Assembly: GCF_000718085.1 (NCBI RefSeq)
Contig: NZ_JOEC01000001.1
Location: 434,001-498,000 of the forward strand
Direction of reading: 5' to 3'
Source of the DNA: Mycetocola saprophilus
Lineage (GTDB): Bacteria > Actinomycetota > Actinomycetes > Actinomycetales > Microbacteriaceae
Length of the DNA: 64,000 nucleotides
Numbering within the stretch: position 1 is the first letter of the stretch; every line of letters starts with the position of its first letter. Both the position numbers and the translations under genes were made by a program. The notes beneath the pieces were generated by a model, which searched no databases, was not told where the DNA came from, and was given only the letters and a program-made list of their open reading frames with translations. Positions 16,171-25,271 of this stretch are shown piece after piece.

Positions 16171-19146
16171 CTAGCCCAGGAGTCCCGCCGCCCCCGCATG
16201 AACCGCGGCCTCGGTCCGCGAGGCGACCCCGAGCTTACGCAGGATCGCCGAGACGTGCACGCTCGCGGTTTTGGTGCTGATGAAGAGGCGCTCGCCGATC
16301 TGACGGTTGTTCAGCCCCTCGGCGATCAGGGTCAGGACCTGGCGTTCGCGCGCGGTCAGCTCGTCGGTTTCCCGGGTGCGGCGCACCCGCGTGTGTCCGT
16401 CCACCGCCAGGCCGCCGCGATGGGCGGACTCGAGCGCGTGCTGCTCCAGGATGTGGGCACCGAGTGCTCGGGCCTCGGAGACGGCGCAATCCAGGGCCTG
16501 CTGGGCACCGGCACGGTCGCCGTGTTCCAGCAGTACCGTGCCCAGGCGCAGCTGCGCATAGGGCAGGTAGCGGGCGGGCGCGGCCGGCGAATCGGTGGCT
16601 GCAACCAGGGCGCGCCAGGCGGCCACGTTCTCCCCGGTCCCGCCGGGCTCGCCCAGCTCCGCCTCAAATGCGGCGACCCAAAACTTCGTGGTGGGCCAGG
16701 ACTCATAGGCGGGCAACAGCGTGCGCCACGCCCGTTCCTGACGATCCAGTTCGGCCTCGGAGATGCCCTCGGGCAGGATGCGATGCGGGTTCAGCGAAAC
16801 CCCGTGTTCGGCGCGCTGACGCAGCTCCTCCCGAATACAGGCCAACACCCGGGCGGCGATGGGAAGGAGGGGAAGATCGTAGCCGGGGATCGGGCGATGC
16901 CGCGCATCCCGCAGCACGTCCAGGCTGGCCCAGGCTTCGCGCAGATCCCCGGTGGACAGCGACACCTGGGCGACCGCCGCGGCCACCGTAAAGCGCGAGT
17001 GCAGCTCCTGGCTGCCGATCAGATCCAGCTGGGGTCGCCAGCGTGCCAGCAGCGCGGCGGCACGCTCGGGGTCGCCGCGCCACAGCACCAGCAGGATCTT
17101 CGAGGTGCGCAGATACACCGAGTAGGCCAGCGCCGGGCGCAGTGCCAGGGTGTCCTCGATGATGGTGTGCGCCTCGTCCCACAGCCCCATGGCCAGCAGC
17201 GGATCCACCGCGTTGGACGCCAGGACCAGGCCCGAGCTGCGCTCCATGCCCACGGCCTTGGCATCGCGCACCCCGGCCAGGGCCAGCTCGGTGGAGAGCG
17301 CATAGTGTCCCAGCCGGAAGTGCACATCGGAGGCCGCCACCCGGTAGCGCAGCAGCGTCTCGGCATCCCCGGCGGCGACCTCCTCGGCGCGGGCAAACAG
17401 GGCAAGACCCTCCTCGATGTCACCGCACATGACCCGGGCGGTCCCCGCGTAGCCGGCGGCCGCCGACAGCGCATAGGGGGAACCCGCCTCGGTGGCCGAG
17501 GCCATTGCCCGTTCGGCGTAGTCGCGCGCCCGATCCAGGTTGCCCGCGCTCAGTTCCTCGCCGGCCAGATCGTTGAGAACCAGGGCGTGCAGCCGGGGTT
17601 CGGTTCCCGCCGGCAGCAGCGACAGCGCCTCCTCAAGCGGTGCCCGGGTGCCCGGACGTCCGAGCCGGGACAGGTGCTGGGAGTGGGTGCGCAGCAGCTT
17701 GGCGCGCAGGGTGTCGGAGGGGATGGTGGGATCGTTCAGGGCGTGGTCCACCAGGACCGCCGAACGCTCCAGATCGCCCGCATCGTTCAGCGCGCAGGCG
17801 GTTTGATACATCAGTTCCAGGCGCGAGATATCGGCCCCGGTTTCGGGATCCTCCACCTGATCCCACAGCTCCAGTAGCCGCTCGCCAAACTGGGCCACGG
17901 CCACATACCCCGAGGCCGTGTAGGCGTTATCCATCGCCCGCTTGGTGGCCGGGAAGGCGCGCGGAAAATTTCGGGCGGACATCCAGTGGTTGGACACCTC
18001 GGCCCAGGCGGTGACCTCGGTGCCCAGCGCCTCGATCGCCTCGGCGAAGGCCGTGTGGAACCGGATTCGCTCACCCGGCAGCAGGTCGGCGTAGATGGCC
18101 TCGCGCACGAGCGCGTGACGGAAGGTGTAGTAGCGCTCATCGGCCACCAGCACGTTGGCCCCGACGGCCTCGCGGGCGGCGGCATCCAGGGCATCCGCCC
18201 CGCCCTCGAACACGGCGCTCACCAGGCGGTGATCCACCCGGACGCCGCCCACCGAGAGTACCCGCAGCAGGAGCTGGGTCGTCGGGTCGAGTCGATCGTA
18301 GCGGCCCAGGAGCAGCGCGCGCAGGGTGTCGGGTAGGTCCTCGGCGGTGCCGGTTTCGGCGATGCCGACCAGCTCCTCGACAAAAAACGGCACGCCCTCG
18401 GAGCGCTCGTAGACGCGTTCCAGGTCGCCGCGGTCGGGGGTCGTGCCGAGGATACCCACGACCTGTTCACCCACCTGATCCAGGGAGAGCCGGGTGAGTT
18501 CGTGGCGCTGGACGCGGCGGGTGCGATCCAGCTCGCCGAGGAAGGCGCGCAGCGGGTGTCCGCGCGGGACATCGTCGCTGCGGTAGCTCAGCAGGAGCAG
18601 GATCCGGTCGTGCACCAGGGCGCGCACCAGGAATCCCAGCAGCTGCAGGGTGGCCCCATCGGCCCAGTGTAGATCCTCCACCACGAGCACCAGGGGACGA
18701 TCCAGCGAGAGCGTCTCGAACATCAGCGTGAGGGTTTCGTGCAGACGGCCGGCGCCGCGCGCATCGTGATCGTAGGAGTCCTCGGGCGTACTGGCCACCG
18801 GACCCAGCGAGGGCAGCAGTGAGGCCAGGGTGTCGAGTCCGGAACCGGCGGCATCACGTATCGCATCGGGTCCACACTGGGAGCGCAAAGACTTGAGCAG
18901 GCCGGTGATCGGGGAGTACGGCGCGGGCACCGAGCCCTGATCCACCGCCTGTCCGCGCAGCACCAGGGCACCCGGACGCACCTCGTTGATGAACTCGGTC
19001 AGCAGCCGGGTCTTCCCGATTCCCGCCTCCCCGCCCACCACGACGGTGCGGGTGTCTCCGGCGGCAGCCTCGGCAAAGAGCTCGCGCAGGAGCGCGAGGT
19101 CTTCGCCGCGGCCGATCAGGCGCGCGCTGGTTGCGGGTACACTCAC
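16171..19146 (-). CDS. LAL-type LuxR transcriptional regulator with AAA/NACHT-like ATPase
   Basis: About 991 aa. The N-terminal ATPase domain begins at LIGRGEDLALLRELF, with Walker A GGEAGIGKT at residues 38-46 and Walker B LVLVVEDLHWADG. A long TPR-like helical region of about 550 residues follows. The last 60 residues are a LuxR helix-turn-helix: LTARERQVLTLIAEGL, NNRQIGERLF, KTASVHVSAILRKLGV. These large ATP-binding LuxR (LAL/MalT-like) proteins activate catabolic or secondary-metabolite operons on binding an inducer. GTG 19146 is chosen because homologues start about 10 residues before the RGEDL motif; the frame is open to 19365. The target genes are unknown. Confidence 0.9.
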   Translation of the reverse strand: MSVPATSARLIGRGEDLALLRELFAEAAAGDTRTVVVGGEAGIGKTRLLTEFINEVRPGALVLRGQAVDQGSVPAPYSPITGLLKSLRSQCGPDAIRDAAGSGLDTLASLLPSLGPVASTPEDSYDHDARGAGRLHETLTLMFETLSLDRPLVLVVEDLHWADGATLQLLGFLVRALVHDRILLLLSYRSDDVPRGHPLRAFLGELDRTRRVQRHELTRLSLDQVGEQVVGILGTTPDRGDLERVYERSEGVPFFVEELVGIAETGTAEDLPDTLRALLLGRYDRLDPTTQLLLRVLSVGGVRVDHRLVSAVFEGGADALDAAAREAVGANVLVADERYYTFRHALVREAIYADLLPGERIRFHTAFAEAIEALGTEVTAWAEVSNHWMSARNFPRAFPATKRAMDNAYTASGYVAVAQFGERLLELWDQVEDPETGADISRLELMYQTACALNDAGDLERSAVLVDHALNDPTIPSDTLRAKLLRTHSQHLSRLGRPGTRAPLEEALSLLPAGTEPRLHALVLNDLAGEELSAGNLDRARDYAERAMASATEAGSPYALSAAAGYAGTARVMCGDIEEGLALFARAEEVAAGDAETLLRYRVAASDVHFRLGHYALSTELALAGVRDAKAVGMERSSGLVLASNAVDPLLAMGLWDEAHTIIEDTLALRPALAYSVYLRTSKILLVLWRGDPERAAALLARWRPQLDLIGSQELHSRFTVAAAVAQVSLSTGDLREAWASLDVLRDARHRPIPGYDLPLLPIAARVLACIREELRQRAEHGVSLNPHRILPEGISEAELDRQERAWRTLLPAYESWPTTKFWVAAFEAELGEPGGTGENVAAWRALVAATDSPAAPARYLPYAQLRLGTVLLEHGDRAGAQQALDCAVSEARALGAHILEQHALESAHRGGLAVDGHTRVRRTRETDELTARERQVLTLIAEGLNNRQIGERLFISTKTASVHVSAILRKLGVASRTEAAVHAGAAGLLG

Positions 19147-19204
19147 CTCACTATCGTGCCACGACTCGGGCCGGGCAAGATAGCGGGAGCGCCCGGGCGC
19201 GGGC

Positions 19205-19369
19205 CTAGTGCTCACCGCAGGCGGCGGGGGCGGATCCGTCGGCGGTGCGTGCTCGACGCTGTGCCGCACGTCGTTCCTGTACCACCCGCTCGCGCTCGAG
19301 CCGAATGATGAGCTGGCGCTCCTGGAAGCGTCGGGCCTCAGATGAACCGAATTCCCACTGCCCAAACAT
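19205..19369 (-). CDS. Small basic hypothetical protein
   Basis: 54 aa: MFGQWEFGSSEARRF followed by an Arg/Glu-rich helix (RQLIIRLERERVVQERR). A strong ribosome binding site, AAGGAGGACACATC, directly precedes the ATG and makes translation credible despite the size. A 7-bp hairpin (19393-19412) lies in its leader. The large LuxR-type gene follows 58 bp downstream on the same strand, so the two may be co-transcribed. Function unknown. Confidence 0.6.
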   Translation of the reverse strand: MFGQWEFGSSEARRFQERQLIIRLERERVVQERRAAQRRARTADGSAPAACGEH

Positions 19370-19603
19370 GATGTGTCCTCCTTGAATGACCACCGGAAGG
19401 GGGATCTTCCGGCGATAACTCAAGCATCCGCGCTGAGGTGGGGGTCTTGCCTCGGGCAGGTGCCCTATCTTCCGCGTGGGAGGAGCCTAGGGCACCGTGC
19501 TTATCTGAGGTGGTGGGGCGGCGGGGTCGGAGTCGGCAGGGGATCGCCGGTATCGGGGGTGGGGTGCGAGAACTGCAGCGGTTGGGACGGGGAGGCGGTG
19601 GGG

Positions 19604-20158
19604 TTAGAGGGCGAGGAATCCGGCGATGCGGCGGGGGATCGAGGGGGCCGAGTTCTCCGGCAGCGCGTCCACCGGCCACCAGCGCAGGTCCTCGGACTCG
19701 TCGCTCACCGCCAGGGTGGCACCGGGATCCACGGTGACCGCGACCCCGATGTCCAGGTGCGAGCGGCACACCCCGAAGCGGGTGGAGAGCTCGTGATGAT
19801 CGAGGTCGTAGCCGAGGACCGGGGTGTCCGGATCCGGGGTGGTCCCGGTTTCCTCGGTGAGCTCACGCAGCGCGGCGGCCTGGAGCGAGGCATCGCCGTC
19901 GTCGAGGTGGCCGCCGGGCTGCACCCAGAACTGTCCCTTGGTGTGGAACACCAGCAGGGTCTGGGTGCGGTCGGGGCTGAAGACGAAGCAGGAGCCGGTG
20001 ATGTGGCTGGGGCCGTCCTCGCGCAGCAGCGGTGCCGGATCCAGGGCCAGATAGCGAGCGAAATCGGCGTGGGCTGCGGCATCCGAGGTGCGGGCGGTGC
20101 TCGGGTCGGCGAGGATCGCCAGGGCCGAGGCGTGCAGGGCGGGGCGGGTGCTGGTCAT
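19604..20158 (-). CDS. NUDIX hydrolase
   Basis: 184 aa. The NUDIX box is clear: GGHLDDGDASLQAAALRE followed by LTEETGT, matching GX5EX7REUXEEXGU closely (a D replaces the first E). A strand SCFVFSPDRTQTLLV precedes it. The N-terminal 60 residues are helical. ATG 20158 is chosen because GAGG lies about 9 nt upstream; the longer frame to 20350 translates repeat DNA. It lies 192 bp downstream of the metallophosphoesterase gene on the same strand. It hydrolyses a nucleoside diphosphate derivative; which one is unknown. Confidence 0.88.
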   Translation of the reverse strand: MTSTRPALHASALAILADPSTARTSDAAAHADFARYLALDPAPLLREDGPSHITGSCFVFSPDRTQTLLVFHTKGQFWVQPGGHLDDGDASLQAAALRELTEETGTTPDPDTPVLGYDLDHHELSTRFGVCRSHLDIGVAVTVDPGATLAVSDESEDLRWWPVDALPENSAPSIPRRIAGFLAL

Positions 20159-20249
20159 GGGAACCTCGGTTCGGTTGAGACGATCCGGTGGGTCGTCGGG
20201 ACGGTCGTTCTGGTGCGGGCGGGCATCGTGGTCGGGATGAGGGCCGGCT

Positions 20250-20345
20250 GTGGGTGAGCCGAGCTGTGCTGGGTTGAATTGAACTGCGCTGAGTTGAACT
20301 GAACTGCGCTGGAGCCGAGCCGGGTTGCGCCGTGCTGTGGGCTGG
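20250..20345. repeat. Degenerate 20-bp repeats upstream of the NUDIX gene
   Basis: On the minus strand, a unit like CAGCGCAGTTCARTTCAACY occurs twice in near-perfect form and decays on both sides into CAGCACAGCTCGGCTCA and AACCCGGCTCGGCTC. The stretch alternates GAGTTGAACT-like and GAACTGCGCTG-like words. It is slippage-type simple repeat DNA in the 192-bp gap between the metallophosphoesterase and NUDIX genes, and breaks otherwise tight spacing. Confidence 0.65.
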
Positions 20346-20350
20346 GGCAC

Positions 20351-21199
20351 TCACGCCGCGCCGGTGGCCGTGAGCGCGGGAACCTCCTGGTCCACGCGCA
20401 GGGCACCGTTCTCCAGCGTATAGCGCAGCCAGCCCGGCCGCTGGTCCCCGAGGGCCGCGGTCATATCGGAGCGCTCGGGAATCGCCCCGGTGAGGCTGGG
20501 GGCGGTGATCCCGCGAAACCCGGATACCGTCCAGTCCAGGTGGCGGTGGGTGTGGCCGGCGCACACGGCGACCGGTCGATACGGGGCAAGGAGCGCCGCC
20601 AACCGGGACGAGGCTGCCGAGGGAATCGACATCCAGCTGTCGGATTCGGCCGCGGATTCGCGCCGGGTTTCGGGCCGTGCATCCAGCGACTCGTGGCTGA
20701 ACACCAGCAGCGGCCTCGCTGACACCGCGGGCAGCGCGACCCGCTCCAGCCACTCCCACTGCCGCCGCTCGGCGGGCAGCCCCGACCCGAGAATCTGCGC
20801 GTTGATGCCCAGCAGCACCCATCCCTCCAGCTCACGCATCCAGAACGACGGCCCCCAGAGCGCCTCCCAGGCGAGCACCCGGGCCTCGGACACCAGGGTC
20901 CCGTGCCAGTCGGCGGGGAGCCCCGCGCGAATCGCGTGATCGCCCACATCGTGGTTGCCCGGAACCACCAGCACCGGGGCGTCGAGGGCGGTGATGCGGG
21001 CGTGGGCGAGGGCGCGGTCGGTGGGATCATCCGGATCATCCACAACCAGGTCACCGGTGATGATCACCAGGTCGGGGCGGTCCCGGGAAACCGACGCGTG
21101 TAGGTGCGCCCAGGCGGTTTCGGCCGCGTGGGCACGCCGGTCGCCGCCGGAGTGGCCGAGGTGGGGATCGGAGACGTGGAACAGGGTGGGGAGGGTCAT
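20351..21199 (-). CDS. Metallophosphoesterase (calcineurin-like)
   Basis: 282 aa. All five metal-binding blocks of the family are visible in order: DPHLGH near residue 11, ITGDL, VPGNHDVGDH, VFSHESLD and CAGHTHRHLD. This fold hydrolyses phosphomonoesters or phosphodiesters with two metal ions. No signal peptide, so cytoplasmic. Its ATG overlaps the stop of the HAD phosphatase gene (ATGA), which is itself coupled to an Ugp-like ABC importer, so the enzyme probably works on something brought in by that transporter, for example a glycerophosphodiester (inference). Confidence 0.9.
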   Translation of the reverse strand: MTLPTLFHVSDPHLGHSGGDRRAHAAETAWAHLHASVSRDRPDLVIITGDLVVDDPDDPTDRALAHARITALDAPVLVVPGNHDVGDHAIRAGLPADWHGTLVSEARVLAWEALWGPSFWMRELEGWVLLGINAQILGSGLPAERRQWEWLERVALPAVSARPLLVFSHESLDARPETRRESAAESDSWMSIPSAASSRLAALLAPYRPVAVCAGHTHRHLDWTVSGFRGITAPSLTGAIPERSDMTAALGDQRPGWLRYTLENGALRVDQEVPALTATGAA

Positions 21200-22047
21200 G
21201 AGTTCTTTTCGAAACGGGGAAGCGGGGTGGCGTTGTCCTGGCCCAGCAGGGCGCGCAGGGCACGGGCGACGCCGTGATTCATGTTGGTATCGGTGACGCG
21301 GTCGGCGGCCTGCCGGACCTCGGGCGTCGCATTGCCCATCGCGATGCCGAGGCCCGCGGCGCGCAGCAGCGGCAGGTCGTTGTGTTCGTCGCCGAAGGCT
21401 ACGACCCGGGCGAGGGAGTGTCCGAGGGATTCGGCCCAGACCCGGGCGGCATCGGCCTTGGTGACCCGGGCCGGTGAGATCTCCACCACCCCGCCGAGGG
21501 AGTCGGTGACCGCGTAGGTGTCGCCGATCTCCCCACGGATCGCCTCGATCAGGTCCCGAGGAAGCCCGTCGCCCGGTGCCAGCACCAGCTGGTGGGCGGG
21601 GGATTCGGGCAGCGCGCGCACCCGATCGGGGTGCGGATCCCGGAGGACCCCGCCGCGCTCGGCCAGTTCCAGCAGCCGCCGGTCGCTGCCAAACTCGGTG
21701 CCCGATTCCCAGCCGAATCCGGCGTCCGGATACCGGGCGCGCAGGTGGGTGATCAGCGCCGCGAGCTCGCTCGGGGCCAGGGCGTCCTCGTGCAGGATTC
21801 GCGTTCCGTCGGGGGAGAGGATCGCCGCGCCATTGGACACGATGACCGCATCAAACAGCGCCAGCGTCTCGGGATCGATGACCGCCCGGATCAGCCTGAA
21901 CGGCCGGGCCGAGGCGATCGCCAGGGCCATGCCGTGCTCGCGGGCGAGAACCAGTGCCGCAACCGTTTCCGGGGCAACCCTTTTCTGATCGGTGAGCAGG
22001 GTGCCGTCCAAATCGCTGACCAGCAGTGGAAAACTAGGCTGCAACAC
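21196..22047 (-). CDS. HAD-superfamily hydrolase (Cof-type sugar phosphatase)
   Basis: About 283 aa. HAD motif I is LVSDLDGTLLTD at the N-terminus, motif II is IVSNGA, motif III/IV is GDEHNDLPLLRAAG. The large C2-type cap between motifs II and III marks the Cof subfamily, which removes phosphate from sugar phosphates. GTG 22047 (or TTG 22044) overlaps the end of the transporter ATPase gene by 14 nt. The stop overlaps the metallophosphoesterase start. It belongs to the RpiR-ABC-phosphatase operon. Confidence 0.88.
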   Translation of the reverse strand: MLQPSFPLLVSDLDGTLLTDQKRVAPETVAALVLAREHGMALAIASARPFRLIRAVIDPETLALFDAVIVSNGAAILSPDGTRILHEDALAPSELAALITHLRARYPDAGFGWESGTEFGSDRRLLELAERGGVLRDPHPDRVRALPESPAHQLVLAPGDGLPRDLIEAIRGEIGDTYAVTDSLGGVVEISPARVTKADAARVWAESLGHSLARVVAFGDEHNDLPLLRAAGLGIAMGNATPEVRQAADRVTDTNMNHGVARALRALLGQDNATPLPRFEKNS

Positions 22048-23068
22048 GCACCCCACTCTCGGTATCGAATCGGTGGAGATTGGCGGCGCGGGCCACCATC
22101 GTGATCTCCTCGTGCAGGGGGAGGGCGGCATCCACCCGGGCACGCCAGAGGGTGTTCCCGGCGCGCAGGTGCAGGATGCGGTCGGTGCCCAGCAGCTCGG
22201 CGAACTCGACCCGTCCCTCGATGCGCAGGTCCCCGGGCTCGGCAGCGACCCGGTCGGCGGGGAGGAAGTGCTCGGGGCGGACCCCGAGCGTGATGCCCGC
22301 CCCGGCACCGGTTTCCGATGCGGGTGCCGGGGCGAGGTTCATGTTGCCCAGGAAGGCGGCCACATAGGTGGTTTCCGGAACTCGGAAGACCTCCTCGGGG
22401 GTGCCCTGCTGCTCGATGTGGCCGCCGCGCATCACCACCACGCGGTCGGACATCGTCATGGCCTCGGTCTGATCATGGGTCACGTAGAGCATGGTCGAGC
22501 CGATCCGGCGCTGCATGGCCACCAGCTCGGCGCGCATCTCGATGCGCAGCTGAGCATCCAGGTTGGAGAGCGGCTCATCCATCAGCAGGATCTCGGGATC
22601 GCGGGCCAGTGCCCGGGCGATCCCCACGCGCTGGCGCTGCCCGCCGGAGAGCTGGGCGGGCAGCCGATCCATCACGTGATCGATGTGCAGCAGCCTCGCC
22701 GCGGCCAGGGACCGGGTGTGCCGCTGGGCAATGGGGACCCCCGCCATTTTGAGGGGGAACTCGATGTTTTTGCCCACGGTTTTAGCTGGATACAGCCCAT
22801 AATTTTGGAACACCATTGCGACCCCGCGGCGGGAGGGATGCACCGAGGTGACGTCGCGCTCGCCGATGTGCACGCTGCCACCGGTGGCGCTTTCCAGGCC
22901 CGCGACGATGCGCAGCAGGGTGGTTTTGCCGCAGCCTGACTCCCCGAGGATCGTGGTGATCTGCCCGGCCGGGGCGGTCAGCGTCACCTCGTTCAGGATG
23001 CGGGTGGAGGCGCGCTTTGCCCCCTCGAAGGTCTTTTCGACCGCGCGGATGTGTACCGGGGCGCTCAC
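22034..23068 (-). CDS. Sugar/glycerol-3-phosphate-type ABC transporter ATPase (UgpC/MsmK-like)
   Basis: 344 aa. ABC core with Walker A GESGCGKTT, signature [15 protein letters not shown], Walker B LLMDEPLSNLDAQLR and H-loop VTHDQTEAM, followed by a C-terminal TOBE/MalK-type regulatory domain (AFLGNMNLAPAP; LGVRPEHFLPAD). GTG 23068 shares its first base with the upstream solute-binding protein stop (TAGTG). The DEPLSNLDAQLR motif is typical of MalK/UgpC ATPases that energise MalFG-type permeases, encoded upstream here. Unlike many actinobacterial systems that share one MsiK, this importer carries its own ATPase. Confidence 0.93.
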   Translation of the reverse strand: MSAPVHIRAVEKTFEGAKRASTRILNEVTLTAPAGQITTILGESGCGKTTLLRIVAGLESATGGSVHIGERDVTSVHPSRRGVAMVFQNYGLYPAKTVGKNIEFPLKMAGVPIAQRHTRSLAAARLLHIDHVMDRLPAQLSGGQRQRVGIARALARDPEILLMDEPLSNLDAQLRIEMRAELVAMQRRIGSTMLYVTHDQTEAMTMSDRVVVMRGGHIEQQGTPEEVFRVPETTYVAAFLGNMNLAPAPASETGAGAGITLGVRPEHFLPADRVAAEPGDLRIEGRVEFAELLGTDRILHLRAGNTLWRARVDAALPLHEEITMVARAANLHRFDTESGVRVAA

Positions 23069-24411
23069 TAGCGGGCCGCCAGAATCTGCTCGGTCTGGGT
23101 CTGCAGGTCCTTGGCCGCGGCCTTGCCATCCTGATCGCCGCGGAGCACCTTGAGCTGGGTGTCGGTGTAGAGCTTGGAGTACTCGGCGTTGGCGGTGCCG
23201 GGCAGTGAGATCCACGGCACGGTCTTCTGGTCGCGCACGGCGGCCCAGCCGGGGTTGGCCGCATAGACCGGGGCGAGCTGCTTGGGGTCGGTGATGGTGC
23301 TGGTCAGCAGCGGGATGGTCGCGGTCTTGGTCACGGTCTCGGTGACCGCCTCGGGGGTCAGCAGGCTCCGCAGCGCGGTGCAGACGGCCTTCTGGCGGGA
23401 GGGATCCTTGGTCGTGATCACGAAGCCGTTGGTCGAGGTGGTGGCCACGGCCTTGCCGCCGTCGGCCGCGGGGACCGGGGCGATGCGGATGTCGGCGTTG
23501 CCATTAGCCTTGAGCGCCGGGTAGCCCGAGGCCGAGGTGACGATCATGCCCAGCTTGCCCGAGGCGAAGGCCTCGTTGGCGTCGGCGAAGAAGTTGGTGT
23601 AAACCGGCGAGCTGCCGTCCTTGGCCATGGCCGCGAAGGTGTCAAACACGCTGGCCGCGGCCGGGGTGTTCACGGTGAGCTTCTTGGACGCCGGGGCGTA
23701 GACCTGGGACCCGAGCGAGGCGAGGTAGGACTGGAAGTTGAAGTCGTTGCCGAAGTAGGCGGTGCCGCCGGCCGCGCCGGTGGCCGCGATGGCCTTCGCC
23801 GCGGCGTGGAACTCGGCCAGCGTGGTGGGCGGGGTGTTGGGGTCCAGGCCCGCCTGGGTGAACAGCTTGGCGTTGTAGAACAGCGCGTTGGGGGTTACAT
23901 ACCAGGGCACCTGATAGACGTGCTTATTGACGGTGATCCCCGAAATAAGGTCCTTGTTGAGTCCGGATTCGGCGGCGAGGCAGGCGTCGGCGGGCTGGGC
24001 CACCCCGGCGTCGATCAGGGTTTGGTAGGTCGCATTGGTGACCCGCACGGCGTCGGGGCCGTGGCCGGCCGCGATATCCACCAGCGCCTTCTGCGCGGTG
24101 TCCACATCGGAGTCGGCGGTGAGGTTCAGGGTGACCTTGGCGGTGCTGGCGGAGGCGTTGTAGCGGTCGAAGATCCCGCGCAGCAGGTCACCGTTCTGGG
24201 CCGACTGGCCCGAGACGATCGTCACATCGGCCACGGGGGTGGTCGAGGCCGAGGCATCCGGGGTCGCGGCGGCCGAGCAACCGGCCAGCAGGGTAATCCC
24301 GGCGAGGGAGGCCGCCAGGGCGAGGGTGCGGGTGGGCGTCGGCCGCGTGAACATGCGTCGAGCGGATGCCGAACGCGAAGGGGAGGGGCGGGAGGGGGAG
24401 AAGCGAGACAT
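23068..24411 (-). CDS. Extracellular solute-binding lipoprotein of a sugar-type ABC importer
   Basis: 447 aa. A long, Ser/Arg-rich N-terminus leads into a signal peptide ending at lipobox LLAGC. The mature part begins VTIVSGQSAQNGDLLRGIF and has the periplasmic binding fold of family-1 (MalE/UgpB-like) proteins (ATNAYW-like segments; NKHVYQVPWYVTPNALFYN). ATG 24411 is preferred because AAGGA lies just upstream. It lies 47 bp after the second permease gene and is coupled to the ATPase gene. It captures the substrate outside the cell; presence of phosphatases downstream suggests an organophosphate or sugar. Confidence 0.9.
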   Translation of the reverse strand: MSRFSPSRPSPSRSASARRMFTRPTPTRTLALAASLAGITLLAGCSAAATPDASASTTPVADVTIVSGQSAQNGDLLRGIFDRYNASASTAKVTLNLTADSDVDTAQKALVDIAAGHGPDAVRVTNATYQTLIDAGVAQPADACLAAESGLNKDLISGITVNKHVYQVPWYVTPNALFYNAKLFTQAGLDPNTPPTTLAEFHAAAKAIAATGAAGGTAYFGNDFNFQSYLASLGSQVYAPASKKLTVNTPAAASVFDTFAAMAKDGSSPVYTNFFADANEAFASGKLGMIVTSASGYPALKANGNADIRIAPVPAADGGKAVATTSTNGFVITTKDPSRQKAVCTALRSLLTPEAVTETVTKTATIPLLTSTITDPKQLAPVYAANPGWAAVRDQKTVPWISLPGTANAEYSKLYTDTQLKVLRGDQDGKAAAKDLQTQTEQILAAR

Positions 24412-24458
24412 TTTATTCCTTAGTAAGGGCACAGCAGGGGGTGGGGAGGGCGGCTGCG

Positions 24459-25271
24459 TTAGCCGGCCTGGCCGGCGAGGGCCAGACCGCGAATGAACTG
24501 TCGTTGAGCAAAGAGGAAGGCAATCAGGAGCGGGAGGACCGAGAGGGTGGCCATCGCCATCTGGGGGCCGTAGGCGGTGACCGCATCGGAGTTGATGAAC
24601 TGCACCACCCCGAACGGGATCGTGGCGGAGGAGGAGTCGGAGAGGACAAAGGAGGGCCAGAAGTAGGCGTTCCAGGCCGAGGTGATGGTGAAGACCCCGA
24701 GCGAGAGCAGGGCCGGGCGGCTCGCGGGAATCACGATCTGGATCAGCGTGGCCAGGGTGCCCGCACCATCCAGGGTCGCCGCATCAAACATCGATCCGGG
24801 CAGGGCCAGGAAGAACTGGCGCAGCAGGAAGATCGCGAAGGCCGAACCGACAAAGGGGAGGATCAGCGCGGGCAGGGTGTTGATCAGGCCGACCTGGCGG
24901 AAGATCAGGTAGATCGGGATCGCCAACACCTGGAACGGGATCAGGATCAGCAGCCCCAGCAGCCACACGGTGATGTTACGCCCGCGATAGCGCAGCCGGG
25001 CCATCGCGAAGGCCGCGGGCACACACACCAGCAGTTGGAGCGCGAAGGTGGCCAGGCACACGATCAGCGAGTTGAGATAGTAGGTGCCCAGCGGCACCTG
25101 CTGGGCGACCGTCTGGAAGTTTTCCAGTGTCGGATGGGCGAGGTAGCGTCCGGCGAGAATATCGGCGGTCGGGGTGAAGGCCGAGGCGAGCATCAGGATA
25201 ATCGGGGCGAGCATGTAGACGCCGCCGAGGGCGAGCAGCAGGTGGCGGACAATCTGGCCAAGAACCCTCAT
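24459..25271 (-). CDS. ABC transporter permease, MalG/UgpE-like
   Basis: 270 aa with six TM segments. The EAA loop DAATLDGAGTLATLIQIVIP contacts the ATPase; the family's N-terminal HLLLALGGVYMLAPIILML and RYLAHPTLENFQTV are recognisable. ATG 25271 overlaps the stop of the first permease (ATGA); the longer frame upstream is only a shadow of that gene. It forms the membrane channel together with the MalF-like partner. Confidence 0.93.
   Translation of the reverse strand: MRVLGQIVRHLLLALGGVYMLAPIILMLASAFTPTADILAGRYLAHPTLENFQTVAQQVPLGTYYLNSLIVCLATFALQLLVCVPAAFAMARLRYRGRNITVWLLGLLILIPFQVLAIPIYLIFRQVGLINTLPALILPFVGSAFAIFLLRQFFLALPGSMFDAATLDGAGTLATLIQIVIPASRPALLSLGVFTITSAWNAYFWPSFVLSDSSSATIPFGVVQFINSDAVTAYGPQMAMATLSVLPLLIAFLFAQRQFIRGLALAGQAG

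Noticed and set aside
15882..16199. N-terminal extension of the carboxylesterase
   Set aside because: The extension is translated tandem repeat DNA, and a GGAGG-TTG start lies at the usual family N-terminus.
16114..17877. 587-codon plus-strand frame opposite the LuxR-type gene
   Set aside because: Antisense shadow; the minus strand has ATPase and HTH motifs over the same DNA.
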